A stretch of DNA of 8,109 bases from Methanobacteriota archaeon (GTDB lineage Archaea > Thermoplasmatota > Poseidoniia > Poseidoniales > Thalassarchaeaceae), in contig NYXO01000045.1 of assembly GCA_002685415.1 (NCBI GenBank), forward strand, positions 1 to 8,109. The letters are read 5' to 3'. Below the pieces are notes generated by a model, which was not told the origin of the DNA, ran no database searches, and was given only the letters and a program-made list of their open reading frames with translations. Positions 1 through 6,916 of this stretch are shown here, piece after piece; position 1 is the stretch's first letter; every line of letters starts with the position of its first letter. The position numbers and the translations under genes are program-made.

Positions 1-180
1 ATACTCCATCGGTATCTGTATCATCTGGATTATCAATCGGACAAGGATCTATATCGCCGCAAACTCCGTCTCCATCGATGTCATTATCTGCATCCAGAGG
101 ACACAAATCTAAACAATCTGGGATACTATCTGCATCAGTATCTAGAGTATCATCGTCTCCATAGCATTGGTCATCTGCGT
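1..180 (-). repeat. Classical Cys-containing thrombospondin type 3 repeats
   Basis: Within the calcium-binding protein, after the sixth FPLNTAEW opening, the pattern changes to short repeats with Cys: QCYGDDD, DCLDLCPLD, DGVCGDIDPCPIDNPDD. This is the D-x-CP type known from thrombospondins and many bacterial surface proteins. It differs from the Trp-containing 75-residue units that precede it. The stretch runs off the left edge, so its total length is unknown. Confidence 0.75.
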
Positions 181-2275
181 CGCCTACTCCATCGCCATCT
201 GTGTCCTTCCACTCAGCAGTATTCAACGGGAAGGCATCAAATCCATCATTCCAACCATCTGAATCGGTGTCACTGTCCAAGGGGTCAGTACCGGCTGCAA
301 TTTCATCGAGGTCCGATAAGCCGTCTCCATCGTCATCCAAATCGGCATTGTTTCCTACACCATCGTTGTCTGAATCTAGATCTTCACTTGGGTCGTCAGG
401 GAATGCGTCATCGTCATTTATTGTGCCGTCCCCATCCCTATCTGGATCCATACCATCACAGAGCCCGTCGCCATCAGAATCAGTTGGTTCAATCGAAGAA
501 TCATCCTTGTCACCATCACAGGTTTCCTCAGCAACATCCGACCAACCATCTCCGTCATCATCGGTATCTGCATTATTTCCTATTCCATCTCCATCTGTAT
601 CGAACCATTCTGACGGGTCGAGAGGGAATACGTCAACAGTATCGGACCACTTGTCACCATCATCATCGGTATCTACAGCATCACAAAGTGAGTCCCCATC
701 GAAGTCTTGTGGGAAACTGAGTGCATCTAGAGGGCCGGTGCCACATTCAACTTCCTTTGTATCAATCCAGCCATCATTATCGTCATCTGTGTCGGCGTTA
801 TTGCCAATACTATCCGAATCGGTATCCAACCACTCCGTAGGGTCTTTCGGGAAACTATCACGGTCATCTTCCCAACCATCATTATCATCATCAGAGTCCA
901 ATTCATCACATTCTCCATCGGCATCTGTATCCAGTGGTTGGGAGAATACACTCATTGGGTCAGAACCGCAATCTTGCTCAATAATATCAGAAAATCCATC
1001 ATTGTCATCGTCTAAGTCTGCATTGTCTCCAATCTCATCATTATCGTTATCATTCCATTCAGAAGGATCTTCGGGGAAATCATCGATTGGATCGTTGTAA
1101 CCGTCATTATCATCATCGGGGTCTAAACCATTGCATAATCCGTCGGAATCTACGTCTGAGGGATATGAGCTAGAATCGAACTGATTGGTACCACAAGATG
1201 ACTCTTCTACATCATCCCAGCCGTCATTATCATCATCTGGATCAGCGTTATCGCCTACTCCGTCGGAATCGAAATCACTACACTCGGAAGCATCAACAGG
1301 GAATGCATCCTCTTCATCAGGACAACCGTCTCCATCAGCATCAGGGAATCCTCCAGCTTGGTTATTCCACATTGTCATTGGAACTAAATCAGTAGCATTT
1401 TCAGCATCGTAGTAGAATCCTGCAATACCACCCCACTCAGTGAATAATAGCAAATCAACAAGCTCTCCTCCATCAGAGACGTTTCTAAGTTCAACTTGTA
1501 AAACTGAAAGTGTCGTTGGAGATGAACCAGCCGATTCCGCCTCATTGTAACCTTCGAACTCTATCGATAATTCTTGCATTCCTTCATAGGATGTATCCTC
1601 CATCCAATATTCCGATCCCGAATCCTCGGTTCGGCTTCCGTTGTCATTGAGATCAACCCAAGACCAATCTTCCCAATTTTCCGAACTAATGGTGAATATT
1701 GTACCAACTGTCATTGAAGAGGGCATACTACTCTCTGAAACCTCTATTGTGATATTTTCCCAATATCTTCCAGCTTCATCATCCAGTCCTAAAGTTCCGT
1801 AATCTATGTAATAATCCTCGAAGTAAACAGAATCGCTTTCATACCAATCATCTCCTTTTGCAGAATATGTTGTTTCGTCATAGGTCCAATCGCTCTCGAT
1901 TGAGATGCCATAGACATCATTGTATGCTGTAAAATGCATTCCTTGACGAGTCTCTCTGACATTACACTGTCCGGTAAAGGTACCTATTGTGCAGGATTCA
2001 TCCGCTTGAGTCCAATAACCCATATCGCTTCTCACAGAGTGAATGACCACTCTGTCCCAAAATGAATCACTCTCAATATACTCTTTGAAGTAAATAGAAT
2101 ATTGTTGCCCATCAAGTTTGACATAATCTCCGTCCATTGGAGTGAAATCCAAGTCAACACTAATCGAACGAGGTGTGCTACTAGTAGAATCATCAGGAGA
2201 TGATGCTGCGATTATTGGAGAGGCTAATGCGCTCAAAGCGATGGCAGATAGGATGACCGCTGAGGTTCTATTCAC
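1..2275 (-). CDS. Secreted calcium-binding protein with thrombospondin type 3 repeat array (C-terminus cut by window edge)
   Basis: The frame is open from a GTG at 2275 to the left edge, giving 758 visible residues and no stop, so the C-terminus lies outside. Residues 1-24 look like a Sec signal peptide: MNRTS, a hydrophobic stretch, then PIIAA before SSPDD. Residues 25-310 form an unrecognised domain rich in Tyr, Trp, Asp and Glu with several N-x-S/T sequons (e.g. N174, N212, N265, N293), probably a beta sandwich. From about residue 310 the protein is almost wholly thrombospondin type 3 repeats (DxDxDG calcium loops), organised as 75-residue super-repeats and, after about residue 690, a Cys-containing classical pattern. 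In this family such Asp-rich loops bind Ca2+ and make stiff extracellular stalks. GTG 2275 is chosen because it gives a clean signal peptide; no Shine-Dalgarno sequence precedes it. An in-frame TTG at 2332 would add 19 polar residues and overlap the upstream gene's end. It follows the 1006-residue surface protein by 49 bp on the same strand. Ligand and anchoring are unknown. Confidence 0.9.
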   Translation of the reverse strand, partial: MNRTSAVILSAIALSALASPIIAASSPDDSTSSTPRSISVDLDFTPMDGDYVKLDGQQYSIYFKEYIESDSFWDRVVIHSVRSDMGYWTQADESCTIGTFTGQCNVRETRQGMHFTAYNDVYGISIESDWTYDETTYSAKGDDWYESDSVYFEDYYIDYGTLGLDDEAGRYWENITIEVSESSMPSSMTVGTIFTISSENWEDWSWVDLNDNGSRTEDSGSEYWMEDTSYEGMQELSIEFEGYNEAESAGSSPTTLSVLQVELRNVSDGGELVDLLLFTEWGGIAGFYYDAENATDLVPMTMWNNQAGGFPDADGDGCPDEEDAFPVDASECSDFDSDGVGDNADPDDDNDGWDDVEESSCGTNQFDSSSYPSDVDSDGLCNGLDPDDDNDGYNDPIDDFPEDPSEWNDNDNDEIGDNADLDDDNDGFSDIIEQDCGSDPMSVFSQPLDTDADGECDELDSDDDNDGWEDDRDSFPKDPTEWLDTDSDSIGNNADTDDDNDGWIDTKEVECGTGPLDALSFPQDFDGDSLCDAVDTDDDGDKWSDTVDVFPLDPSEWFDTDGDGIGNNADTDDDGDGWSDVAEETCDGDKDDSSIEPTDSDGDGLCDGMDPDRDGDGTINDDDAFPDDPSEDLDSDNDGVGNNADLDDDGDGLSDLDEIAAGTDPLDSDTDSDGWNDGFDAFPLNTAEWKDTDGDGVGDADDQCYGDDDTLDTDADSIPDCLDLCPLDADNDIDGDGVCGDIDPCPIDNPDDTDTDGV
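236..1306 (-). repeat. Tandem thrombospondin type 3 super-repeats, 225-bp period (four full units plus one shortened)
   Basis: Units begin at 1306, 1081, 856 and 631, each exactly 225 bp (75 residues), followed by a shortened unit of 171 bp (57 residues) beginning at 406. A sixth unit begins at 235 and soon changes pattern. Each full unit opens with [ADSV]FPxD[AP][ST]E and has a first calcium stretch ending in GNNAD or GDNAD. A linker with one Cys near unit position 38 (CG[ST] in three of the four) follows, and then a second calcium stretch with a Cys near position 58. The two Cys could form a disulfide within each unit. The amino-acid period is exact while synonymous codons differ widely between units, so these are old copies kept by selection. 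Confidence 0.92.
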
Positions 2276-2324
2276 ATCAGAGGAGAGTGTATGGTGAGAT
2301 AAGGAGGTTCGCTCGTTGCGTTTT

Positions 2325-5300
2325 TTACTCAAAATCCGCATTTCGCATTGTCACAACGATTGCAGTGGCACCTAAGGCGAGCAGCATTAGCAAGCCAATC
2401 AGCACCAGAGTGGTGGAATTTTCTGCAATCCAATTTGTCCCCACTCCTCCAGAAGCCTTCTCATCAACTAATTCGATTGTATATGTCTGAGACTCTGCTG
2501 GTGTAATTGATTGGAATATATCTGACCCTCGAACAAGGTAATTTATCTCGCCCTCAGATAAACTAGAGCGGACATCGATTTGTATGGAATATATGCCGTC
2601 TCCTGCAACTCTGTCACCATCTAAGCCATCGTCGTTCAACAATAGCCATGTCTCAGATTTCCCAATTGGTGCAAGACGACCAATTTTCGCTTGGGCAGAA
2701 GATACTCCATCTGGATCGGAAATTGATACTTCCATAGTGTATGTTTTCTCACCAGATTTAGGAATCTCGATTATCGATACCCATTCACCCTCATCGAAGA
2801 AAGATACGTTGCTTATCTCTGGTGCTTCGTTCAAGACTTGAACTACCGAACCGCCATCTATGAGGGCACTAGCACCTTGGTTATCTTCAACCTGAATAGG
2901 AATCGTCCGCAATCCAGGCGCTAGAGAATCAGGTAGGACAAATTGGCCAGTCCATCGACCAGTATTGGAGTCTAAGGTTAGTGGAGAAAGTTCTCCACCG
3001 GCACTGAGTAGATCGATTACTACCGATTTCACGCCATGCCCATCCTCTACCTTGAGACTTGCAGAGATTACTTCACCTCGATATGCAAAGTCAGGAGTAT
3101 AGGCGCGCGAAGTTATTCGAGGGGCAGCATTTGAAATTTCAACATAAGCAGTAGTTTGGACATCGGTCCAGAGATCATCCATCTTTACTGGAACGGATAA
3201 ATTTCCAAACTCTAGACCATCGTGATTTATCCTTGCCGTCCAAATTGAGTCTTGAATTACCTCGTCGCCGTTTAAGCCAGAGTCTGAAAGAGTGATTATT
3301 CCTAGACCAAATTCACTCAAATCTACCATCACACCGACCACGTCAGTATCGACATCTTCAATCACTGCTTCAAGGTGAGCAAAACCACCTTCGGTGAATA
3401 GAATCCCTTCTCTAAATCTTAGATTAAGCAAGGCAGGAGGGGTATTTTCTGCGGCGGTGATTACCGAGGGATAGAGTACCCTCTCAAGCGTCTGATGTTC
3501 GAACACTGTAACGACTTCTGATGCGCTACCATTTTCTTCTCCTATTGGCAGACCAATATCGATTACCCGATACACTTCGTGAAGCATACCAGCGAGCAAT
3601 CCCTCATTGATTACCGTCCCATAAGCAGTGAAATTGTCTAGGGATTCTGTATCCTGCCACTCAGCCAATTCGACCTCATGTCCATCGGCCATACCCATCC
3701 TAATGCCGATGATTTCTATCCTCGGACCAATACCATCGCTTGAGGTAGGGAAATTATCTCCAATCACATATTTGTCAGGTACAATACCGGTTTCTCTGAA
3801 ACCCGTGACATTCATGTCGCCATCGTACCGAGGTCTCTCGGGCTCCAAGATTATCGGAGAATTTTCCGGATATTCATTGCTTGTAGTGCCATTATCCTCC
3901 ACATAGAGATAGCGAACTGTTCGGTTAGCCCAATCTGTTTGAGGGACGGTGTATTCGTAGGTCAAATTGTGTTCAGCTTCAATTTCTTGTCCGATTGGAC
4001 CGATAGGGGTTCCTGAAATATTGAACCATAATTCATTTTCAATCACATCAACTTCGAATTCTTCTCCAGTAGCATTCGCTTGAATCAGAGATTTGTCTAT
4101 TTGGCGAACATATCCAAACGAACCACTCGCATCACCAGAGTATTGGCCGTCGATAATTATGCGATCCTGTACGACCTCTCCACCAACTACCTCGTAGTGA
4201 ATATCTGGAACAGTTCCATTTACTTGAACCTGGAATTGACTATCTTCGATAAGGAAACCAAATTCTCCAGAACCTTTGATTTTCAGTGATTGTTCTTCGC
4301 GAACTCCGTCGAGCCATTTTTCTCTAGTTCGGAATTCGTCCAATTCGATTGAGAATGCTTCATCTTGGGTTTGAAGACGAATACTTAGGTTAGCCTCAAT
4401 TTGAGTGTCTGATAAACGACGAACGCCATCTTCATCCCAGGTTTCGATATAGAATACAGATAGTTCTCCATATCCTCCTTGAGTACTATTATTCGAACCT
4501 CCGTTGTAAGATATAGAGCCAGTTGCTTCCAAGGTTAGTCGCTCTGTCAATATTCCATCTTCCCAATCTCTGAGTATGTATGCTTGGTATACATTGGCCT
4601 CTACATCGATTAGAGAGTCCTCTGAATCACTTACGAATTCTAGACTGCCCGAGCCACGCATCTCGAAAATTTGACGGGTTATTTCTGTACCATCATATGT
4701 CTCATTCATCCATACGTTATGCAAATCAAGAGTCAGATACATCTGGTCGGTTCCAGTGTCTAAATCAAGTACTAGGGAGCCGTTTCCTAGTTCGCTGGAA
4801 CTCAGACTTTCACCGGTTCGCTTCTGCCAACCTCTTCCCTCGAAGTATAGGCTTGAACCTCCTTCTGCGTCATTCTGCAACTCCCAAGTGGTTTCACGGG
4901 TGATTTCATGGTCAGCCGAAGGTTGGTTCCACATTGTCATATCCAAGGAACGCGAACAAGTTGCTTCAGTCGAACTGACTTCGATAAATACCTGATCAAG
5001 AAATGCCGGCTCATCCGATAGCACAATATCGATTTCGCCACCCGCTACGACGTAGCTAGAGTCAGCCTCAGTAGCAATGATTTGGCCCTCTCTGATGTGT
5101 TGAACATCGATTGTTACCCCGCTTGGTGAAGTGCCATTCTGGAAAGCCGGCTCGTAGGTGGTTCTGTATCGATGAATTACCATTTCTTGCCATGTTCCGT
5201 TTTCATCGAGAGCCCAATCATAATCCCAATCTACGAGGATTTCGCATGATTGAGCGGGCTCAACTTCGTCAGCTCCAGCAATGCCAGCCATTGGTGCGAG

Positions 5301-5345
5301 AAGCAATAGCGTCAGCAACAAGGCGCTCTGGAATCGGTTGTCCAC
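2325..5345 (-). CDS. Large exported membrane-anchored protein with C-terminal Ig-like domains
   Basis: This 1006-residue protein starts with GTG. Residues 1-25 form a signal peptide (a run of Leu, then APMAGIAGA). A single C-terminal membrane helix lies at about 978-1000, with a six-residue tail RNADFE, so nearly the whole chain should face outward. Residues 30-630 are beta-rich and not recognised; they contain a degenerate repeat of about 42 residues between roughly 170 and 410. Residues 634-957 hold three Ig-like or cadherin-like modules, each opening with an N-x-x-P motif (NTPP at 634, NAAP at 739, NEAP at 839). Two of them carry the loop pattern D-x-G-L-x-GD-x(5)-D-x-[IY] (688-702 and 905-919) seen in many archaeal and bacterial surface adhesin modules. 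About 18 N-x-S/T sequons suggest heavy N-glycosylation. The only two cysteines, C34 and C130, could form one disulfide. It lies 59 bp downstream of the 140-residue gene and 49 bp upstream of the calcium-binding protein gene. Function is unknown; a surface, adhesion or cell-envelope role is inferred. Confidence 0.9.
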   Translation of the reverse strand: MDNRFQSALLLTLLLLAPMAGIAGADEVEPAQSCEILVDWDYDWALDENGTWQEMVIHRYRTTYEPAFQNGTSPSGVTIDVQHIREGQIIATEADSSYVVAGGEIDIVLSDEPAFLDQVFIEVSSTEATCSRSLDMTMWNQPSADHEITRETTWELQNDAEGGSSLYFEGRGWQKRTGESLSSSELGNGSLVLDLDTGTDQMYLTLDLHNVWMNETYDGTEITRQIFEMRGSGSLEFVSDSEDSLIDVEANVYQAYILRDWEDGILTERLTLEATGSISYNGGSNNSTQGGYGELSVFYIETWDEDGVRRLSDTQIEANLSIRLQTQDEAFSIELDEFRTREKWLDGVREEQSLKIKGSGEFGFLIEDSQFQVQVNGTVPDIHYEVVGGEVVQDRIIIDGQYSGDASGSFGYVRQIDKSLIQANATGEEFEVDVIENELWFNISGTPIGPIGQEIEAEHNLTYEYTVPQTDWANRTVRYLYVEDNGTTSNEYPENSPIILEPERPRYDGDMNVTGFRETGIVPDKYVIGDNFPTSSDGIGPRIEIIGIRMGMADGHEVELAEWQDTESLDNFTAYGTVINEGLLAGMLHEVYRVIDIGLPIGEENGSASEVVTVFEHQTLERVLYPSVITAAENTPPALLNLRFREGILFTEGGFAHLEAVIEDVDTDVVGVMVDLSEFGLGIITLSDSGLNGDEVIQDSIWTARINHDGLEFGNLSVPVKMDDLWTDVQTTAYVEISNAAPRITSRAYTPDFAYRGEVISASLKVEDGHGVKSVVIDLLSAGGELSPLTLDSNTGRWTGQFVLPDSLAPGLRTIPIQVEDNQGASALIDGGSVVQVLNEAPEISNVSFFDEGEWVSIIEIPKSGEKTYTMEVSISDPDGVSSAQAKIGRLAPIGKSETWLLLNDDGLDGDRVAGDGIYSIQIDVRSSLSEGEINYLVRGSDIFQSITPAESQTYTIELVDEKASGGVGTNWIAENSTTLVLIGLLMLLALGATAIVVTMRNADFE
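4116..4838 (-). repeat. Degenerate ~42-residue protein repeat (six copies) in the 1006-residue surface protein
   Basis: Aligned on a Gly, usually preceded by Asp and often by Trp or Tyr, copies have that Gly at residues 178, 219, 264, 307, 347 and 389, spacing 41, 45, 43, 40 and 42. About 9 to 12 residues later most copies show G-[SN]-G-S or G-S (187, 231, 276, 358), with N-L-S in the fourth. The likely form is a beta hairpin or meander unit. A seventh weak copy may lie near residue 427. The DNA shows no visible repeat, so the copies are ancient. This was aligned by eye. Confidence 0.5.
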
Positions 5346-5404
5346 GACTATACCCTTCAGTGATATTGTTTGTACATTTGCCCGTCACGATTGGGCTATT
5401 TGAA

Positions 5405-5827
5405 TCAGAATAGGGGTTCTTCCCAATCGTCTTCTTCGTCCTCATCGGTCATTCTTTCTCGCCATAGAGAGGTTGGAACGTCATCGTAAATTCCTGCGTA
5501 GGGGTCTTCGTCTTCCTTGTTTTCAGCCTCGGACATTGCTCTCCTGGCAAACTCCCTAGCATCGGGTTTGAATTTCCAATAGTGAATTCTCCATTCCCTA
5601 CCGTCCCAAAGTGTGGTTTCCTCAGATTCTGTAGTAAGCAAGTCATAGTCTTGTAATTGATAGAAGAGGTTACGATCTGTAGGTTCTAGCGCATTGTCGA
5701 TAATACGATTTGAAAAACCGAAGAAACCTAAGGCGTGTTCAGCAATCGATTCGGCGACGATTACTTCCATTTCCGAATCGACTTTGCGGCGGATAGCCTG
5801 AGTTAACTCTGCTAGCGTCATACCCAT
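5405..5827 (-). CDS. Conserved hypothetical protein with acidic C-terminal tail (possibly DUF6015-like)
   Basis: A 140-residue soluble protein with no signal peptide or membrane segment. Residues 4-35 look helical (TLAELTQAIRRKVDSEMEV onward). Residues 36-65 include GFFGFSNRIIDNALEP and a following FYQLQDYDLL helix. Residues 66-86 form a likely beta hairpin ending DGREWRIHYW. The order of helices followed by a hairpin resembles a small winged-helix fold, but I see no proof of DNA binding. Residues 100-140 are strongly acidic (TDEDEEDDWEEP). From memory the pattern resembles DUF6015, a Thermoplasmatota family of unknown function; this was not checked. The ATG at 5827 is preferred over the one at 5821 because AGGAGG at 5836-5841 leaves 8 bases to the former and 14 to the latter. 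It diverges from the ureohydrolase gene and precedes the surface-protein gene by 59 bp. Its role is unknown. Confidence 0.88.
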   Translation of the reverse strand: MGMTLAELTQAIRRKVDSEMEVIVAESIAEHALGFFGFSNRIIDNALEPTDRNLFYQLQDYDLLTTESEETTLWDGREWRIHYWKFKPDAREFARRAMSEAENKEDEDPYAGIYDDVPTSLWRERMTDEDEEDDWEEPLF

Positions 5828-5835
5828 CGCATCCC

Positions 5836-5841
5836 CCTCCT
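5836..5841 (-). promoter_or_regulatory. Shine-Dalgarno sequence for the 140-residue gene
   Basis: The minus strand reads AGGAGG followed by GGGATGCG and then ATG (5827-5825), a spacing of 8 bases. It decides the start codon. No comparable site is seen before the other starts in this window, which may use leaderless or short-leader messages. Confidence 0.75.
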
Positions 5842-5862
5842 GTGGTAGAATATGGAAGCCCG

Positions 5863-5873
5863 TTCTTTATCAA
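5863..5873 (-). promoter_or_regulatory. Possible TATA box for the leftward genes
   Basis: The minus strand reads TTGATAAAGAA. With the usual archaeal distance of about 26 bases, transcription would start near 5842, giving a leader of about 15 bases that just contains the Shine-Dalgarno site. It fits well by position, but the consensus match is loose. Confidence 0.35.
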
Positions 5874-5890
5874 CAATCGCACATCGAGTC

Positions 5891-5901
5891 CACGATTCGT
5901 G
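5891..5901. promoter_or_regulatory. Dyad CACGATTCGTG in the divergent intergenic region
   Basis: Perfect 5-bp arms around one central base, lying in the 121-bp space between the divergent 140-residue gene and the ureohydrolase gene. An overlapping dyad pairs TCCAC (5889-5893) with GTGGA (5901-5905). It could be an operator for one or both genes; short dyads also occur by chance. Confidence 0.25.
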
Positions 5902-5920
5902 TGGATTAGACCCGAAGTGG

Positions 5921-5930
5921 TTAATCGAAT
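5921..5930 (+). promoter_or_regulatory. Possible TATA box for the ureohydrolase gene
   Basis: TTAATCGAAT lies 19-28 bases before the ATG at 5949. That would suit a leaderless transcript starting at or very near the start codon, and no Shine-Dalgarno sequence is visible there. The match is weak. Confidence 0.3.
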
Positions 5931-5948
5931 AATGACTCGGCACAACCC

Positions 5949-6860
5949 ATGGACGGTGAGGCTAACCCAACCTTCCTCGGGCTCTCAGAGTCAAAAGAAG
6001 GGCCATGGGATGTGGTGATTCTTCCTATTCCATTTGAGATGACTACTAGTTGGGGCGAGGGCACAGAACATGGACCCGCGGCCGCTATCGAGGCGAGTTC
6101 GCAGGTCGAATTGTACGACCCATTACTGGAAGATGAGTTGCCTTGTGGACTAGCATTTCACACCGCCCAACCTTGGAGTTCTGAGGCAGGGACTCTAAGG
6201 GAACAACTAGATTCTATTCGGGGTTATCTTATGCCGTGGTTTAACTCAGAACAATTTCCTATTGTGTTAGGTGGAGAGCATGGGCTCTTACCACCGGTTG
6301 TGGAAGCTCTACAAAATCACCCCTCTATCGCTGGTGACCTGTCCAAACTCACGATAGTTCAGGTCGATGCTCATGCCGACCTTCGAGATTCACTCAATGG
6401 TGAGCGATTCAGTCATGGTACTGCTGCAAGGCGCGCTTTGGATTGTGGAATCGGCGGTCTTTTGCAGATTGGAATTCGCGCATATTCACTCGATGAAGCG
6501 AAGTTTGCGGAAACCGATGACCGAATTGAGACGTTCTATGCCCAAGACCTCTTCAGTCCGTCTGCTGGAATGACTATTTGGAACTCTCTAATTGAAAGAA
6601 TTAGCCAATTGAGTGGACCTATATGGTTGACTTTTGATATCGATGGATTAGATGGTTCATTGGTTCCCGATACAGGCACCCCAGTTCCTGGGGGTCTGAC
6701 TCATTGGGGTGCGGTGGAAATTATCGAAGGGTTGTTTGCCAGCAGCGCTGAGATAATTGGAGCTGATGTGAATGAAATTGCTCCCGGCGATGATCGTATA
6801 ACGCAATTTAATGCAGCATTAATCACAACGAAGATTATTGCCGCACATATCGCCAATTAA
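5949..6860 (+). CDS. speB: Ureohydrolase of the arginase/agmatinase family, probably agmatinase
   Basis: A 303-residue cytoplasmic enzyme of normal family length that hydrolyses a guanidino group to urea, most likely agmatine to putrescine for polyamine synthesis. All binuclear manganese ligands are present: H111 in GGEHG, D140, H142 and D144 in VDAHADL, and D230 and D232 in TFDIDGLD. Other family signatures are SHGTAARRAL (155-164), DTGTPVPGGL (241-250) and the E276 region DVNEIAPGDD. The segment after DAHAD matches agmatinases rather than arginases, which have an Asn/Ser-rich substrate loop there. Deviations are GGEHG for the usual GGDHS and DGLDG for the usual D-x-x-DP, so the substrate could also be N1-aminopropylagmatine, guanidinobutyrate or a related compound. 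The ATG at 5949 is the first in frame. It diverges from the 140-residue gene and is followed by the M14 peptidase gene after 65 bp. The family is very sure; the substrate is moderately sure. Confidence 0.9.
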   Translation: MDGEANPTFLGLSESKEGPWDVVILPIPFEMTTSWGEGTEHGPAAAIEASSQVELYDPLLEDELPCGLAFHTAQPWSSEAGTLREQLDSIRGYLMPWFNSEQFPIVLGGEHGLLPPVVEALQNHPSIAGDLSKLTIVQVDAHADLRDSLNGERFSHGTAARRALDCGIGGLLQIGIRAYSLDEAKFAETDDRIETFYAQDLFSPSAGMTIWNSLIERISQLSGPIWLTFDIDGLDGSLVPDTGTPVPGGLTHWGAVEIIEGLFASSAEIIGADVNEIAPGDDRITQFNAALITTKIIAAHIAN

Positions 6861-6863
6861 AAT

Positions 6864-6888
6864 TGATTAAAATTTTGTAAATTAATCA
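6864..6888. repeat. AT-rich inverted repeat between ureohydrolase and M14 peptidase genes
   Basis: TGATTAA (6864-6870) and TTAATCA (6882-6888) are perfect 7-bp inverted arms around an 11-base AT-rich spacer containing TTTT. It begins 4 bases after the ureohydrolase stop. It could help end the upstream transcript, or the right arm with the preceding GTAAAT could act as a TATA-like box for the next gene. With AT-rich DNA, chance is a real alternative. Confidence 0.35.
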
Positions 6889-6916
6889 TGGGAATGATTC
6901 TATGCAATGACCCCTA

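Noticed and set aside
388..951. Other antisense or offset frames over the repeat array (His-rich on plus, Met-rich on minus)
   Set aside because: Low-complexity products of the same repeated codons in wrong frames; no family resemblance.
201..1100. Long plus-strand frame encoding a Ser/Pro-rich 299-residue protein
   Set aside because: It is the antisense shadow of the Asp-rich calcium repeats: repeated GAT/GAC codons read backwards give ATC/GTC, which in this frame become strings of Ser and Pro. The minus-strand frame is open throughout, has a signal peptide and a known repeat family.
2301..2308. AAGGAGGT on the plus strand, a strong Shine-Dalgarno match
   Set aside because: It lies in the gap between two minus-strand genes, and the plus-strand frames after it only run antisense through the 1006-residue gene; no real gene follows.
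2276..2332. In-frame TTG at 2332 as an earlier start for the calcium-binding protein
   Set aside because: It would put 19 polar residues before the signal peptide and overlap the upstream stop; the GTG at 2275 gives a normal signal peptide.
5346..5404. Possible terminator or promoter between the 140-residue gene and the 1006-residue gene
   Set aside because: I found no convincing T-run, hairpin or TATA box in these 59 bases, so no separate signal is claimed.
5739..5945. Minus-strand frame overlapping the start of the 140-residue gene and the intergenic region
   Set aside because: Its product has no family features, it crosses the likely promoter, and the clear Shine-Dalgarno site serves the ATG at 5827 in a different frame.
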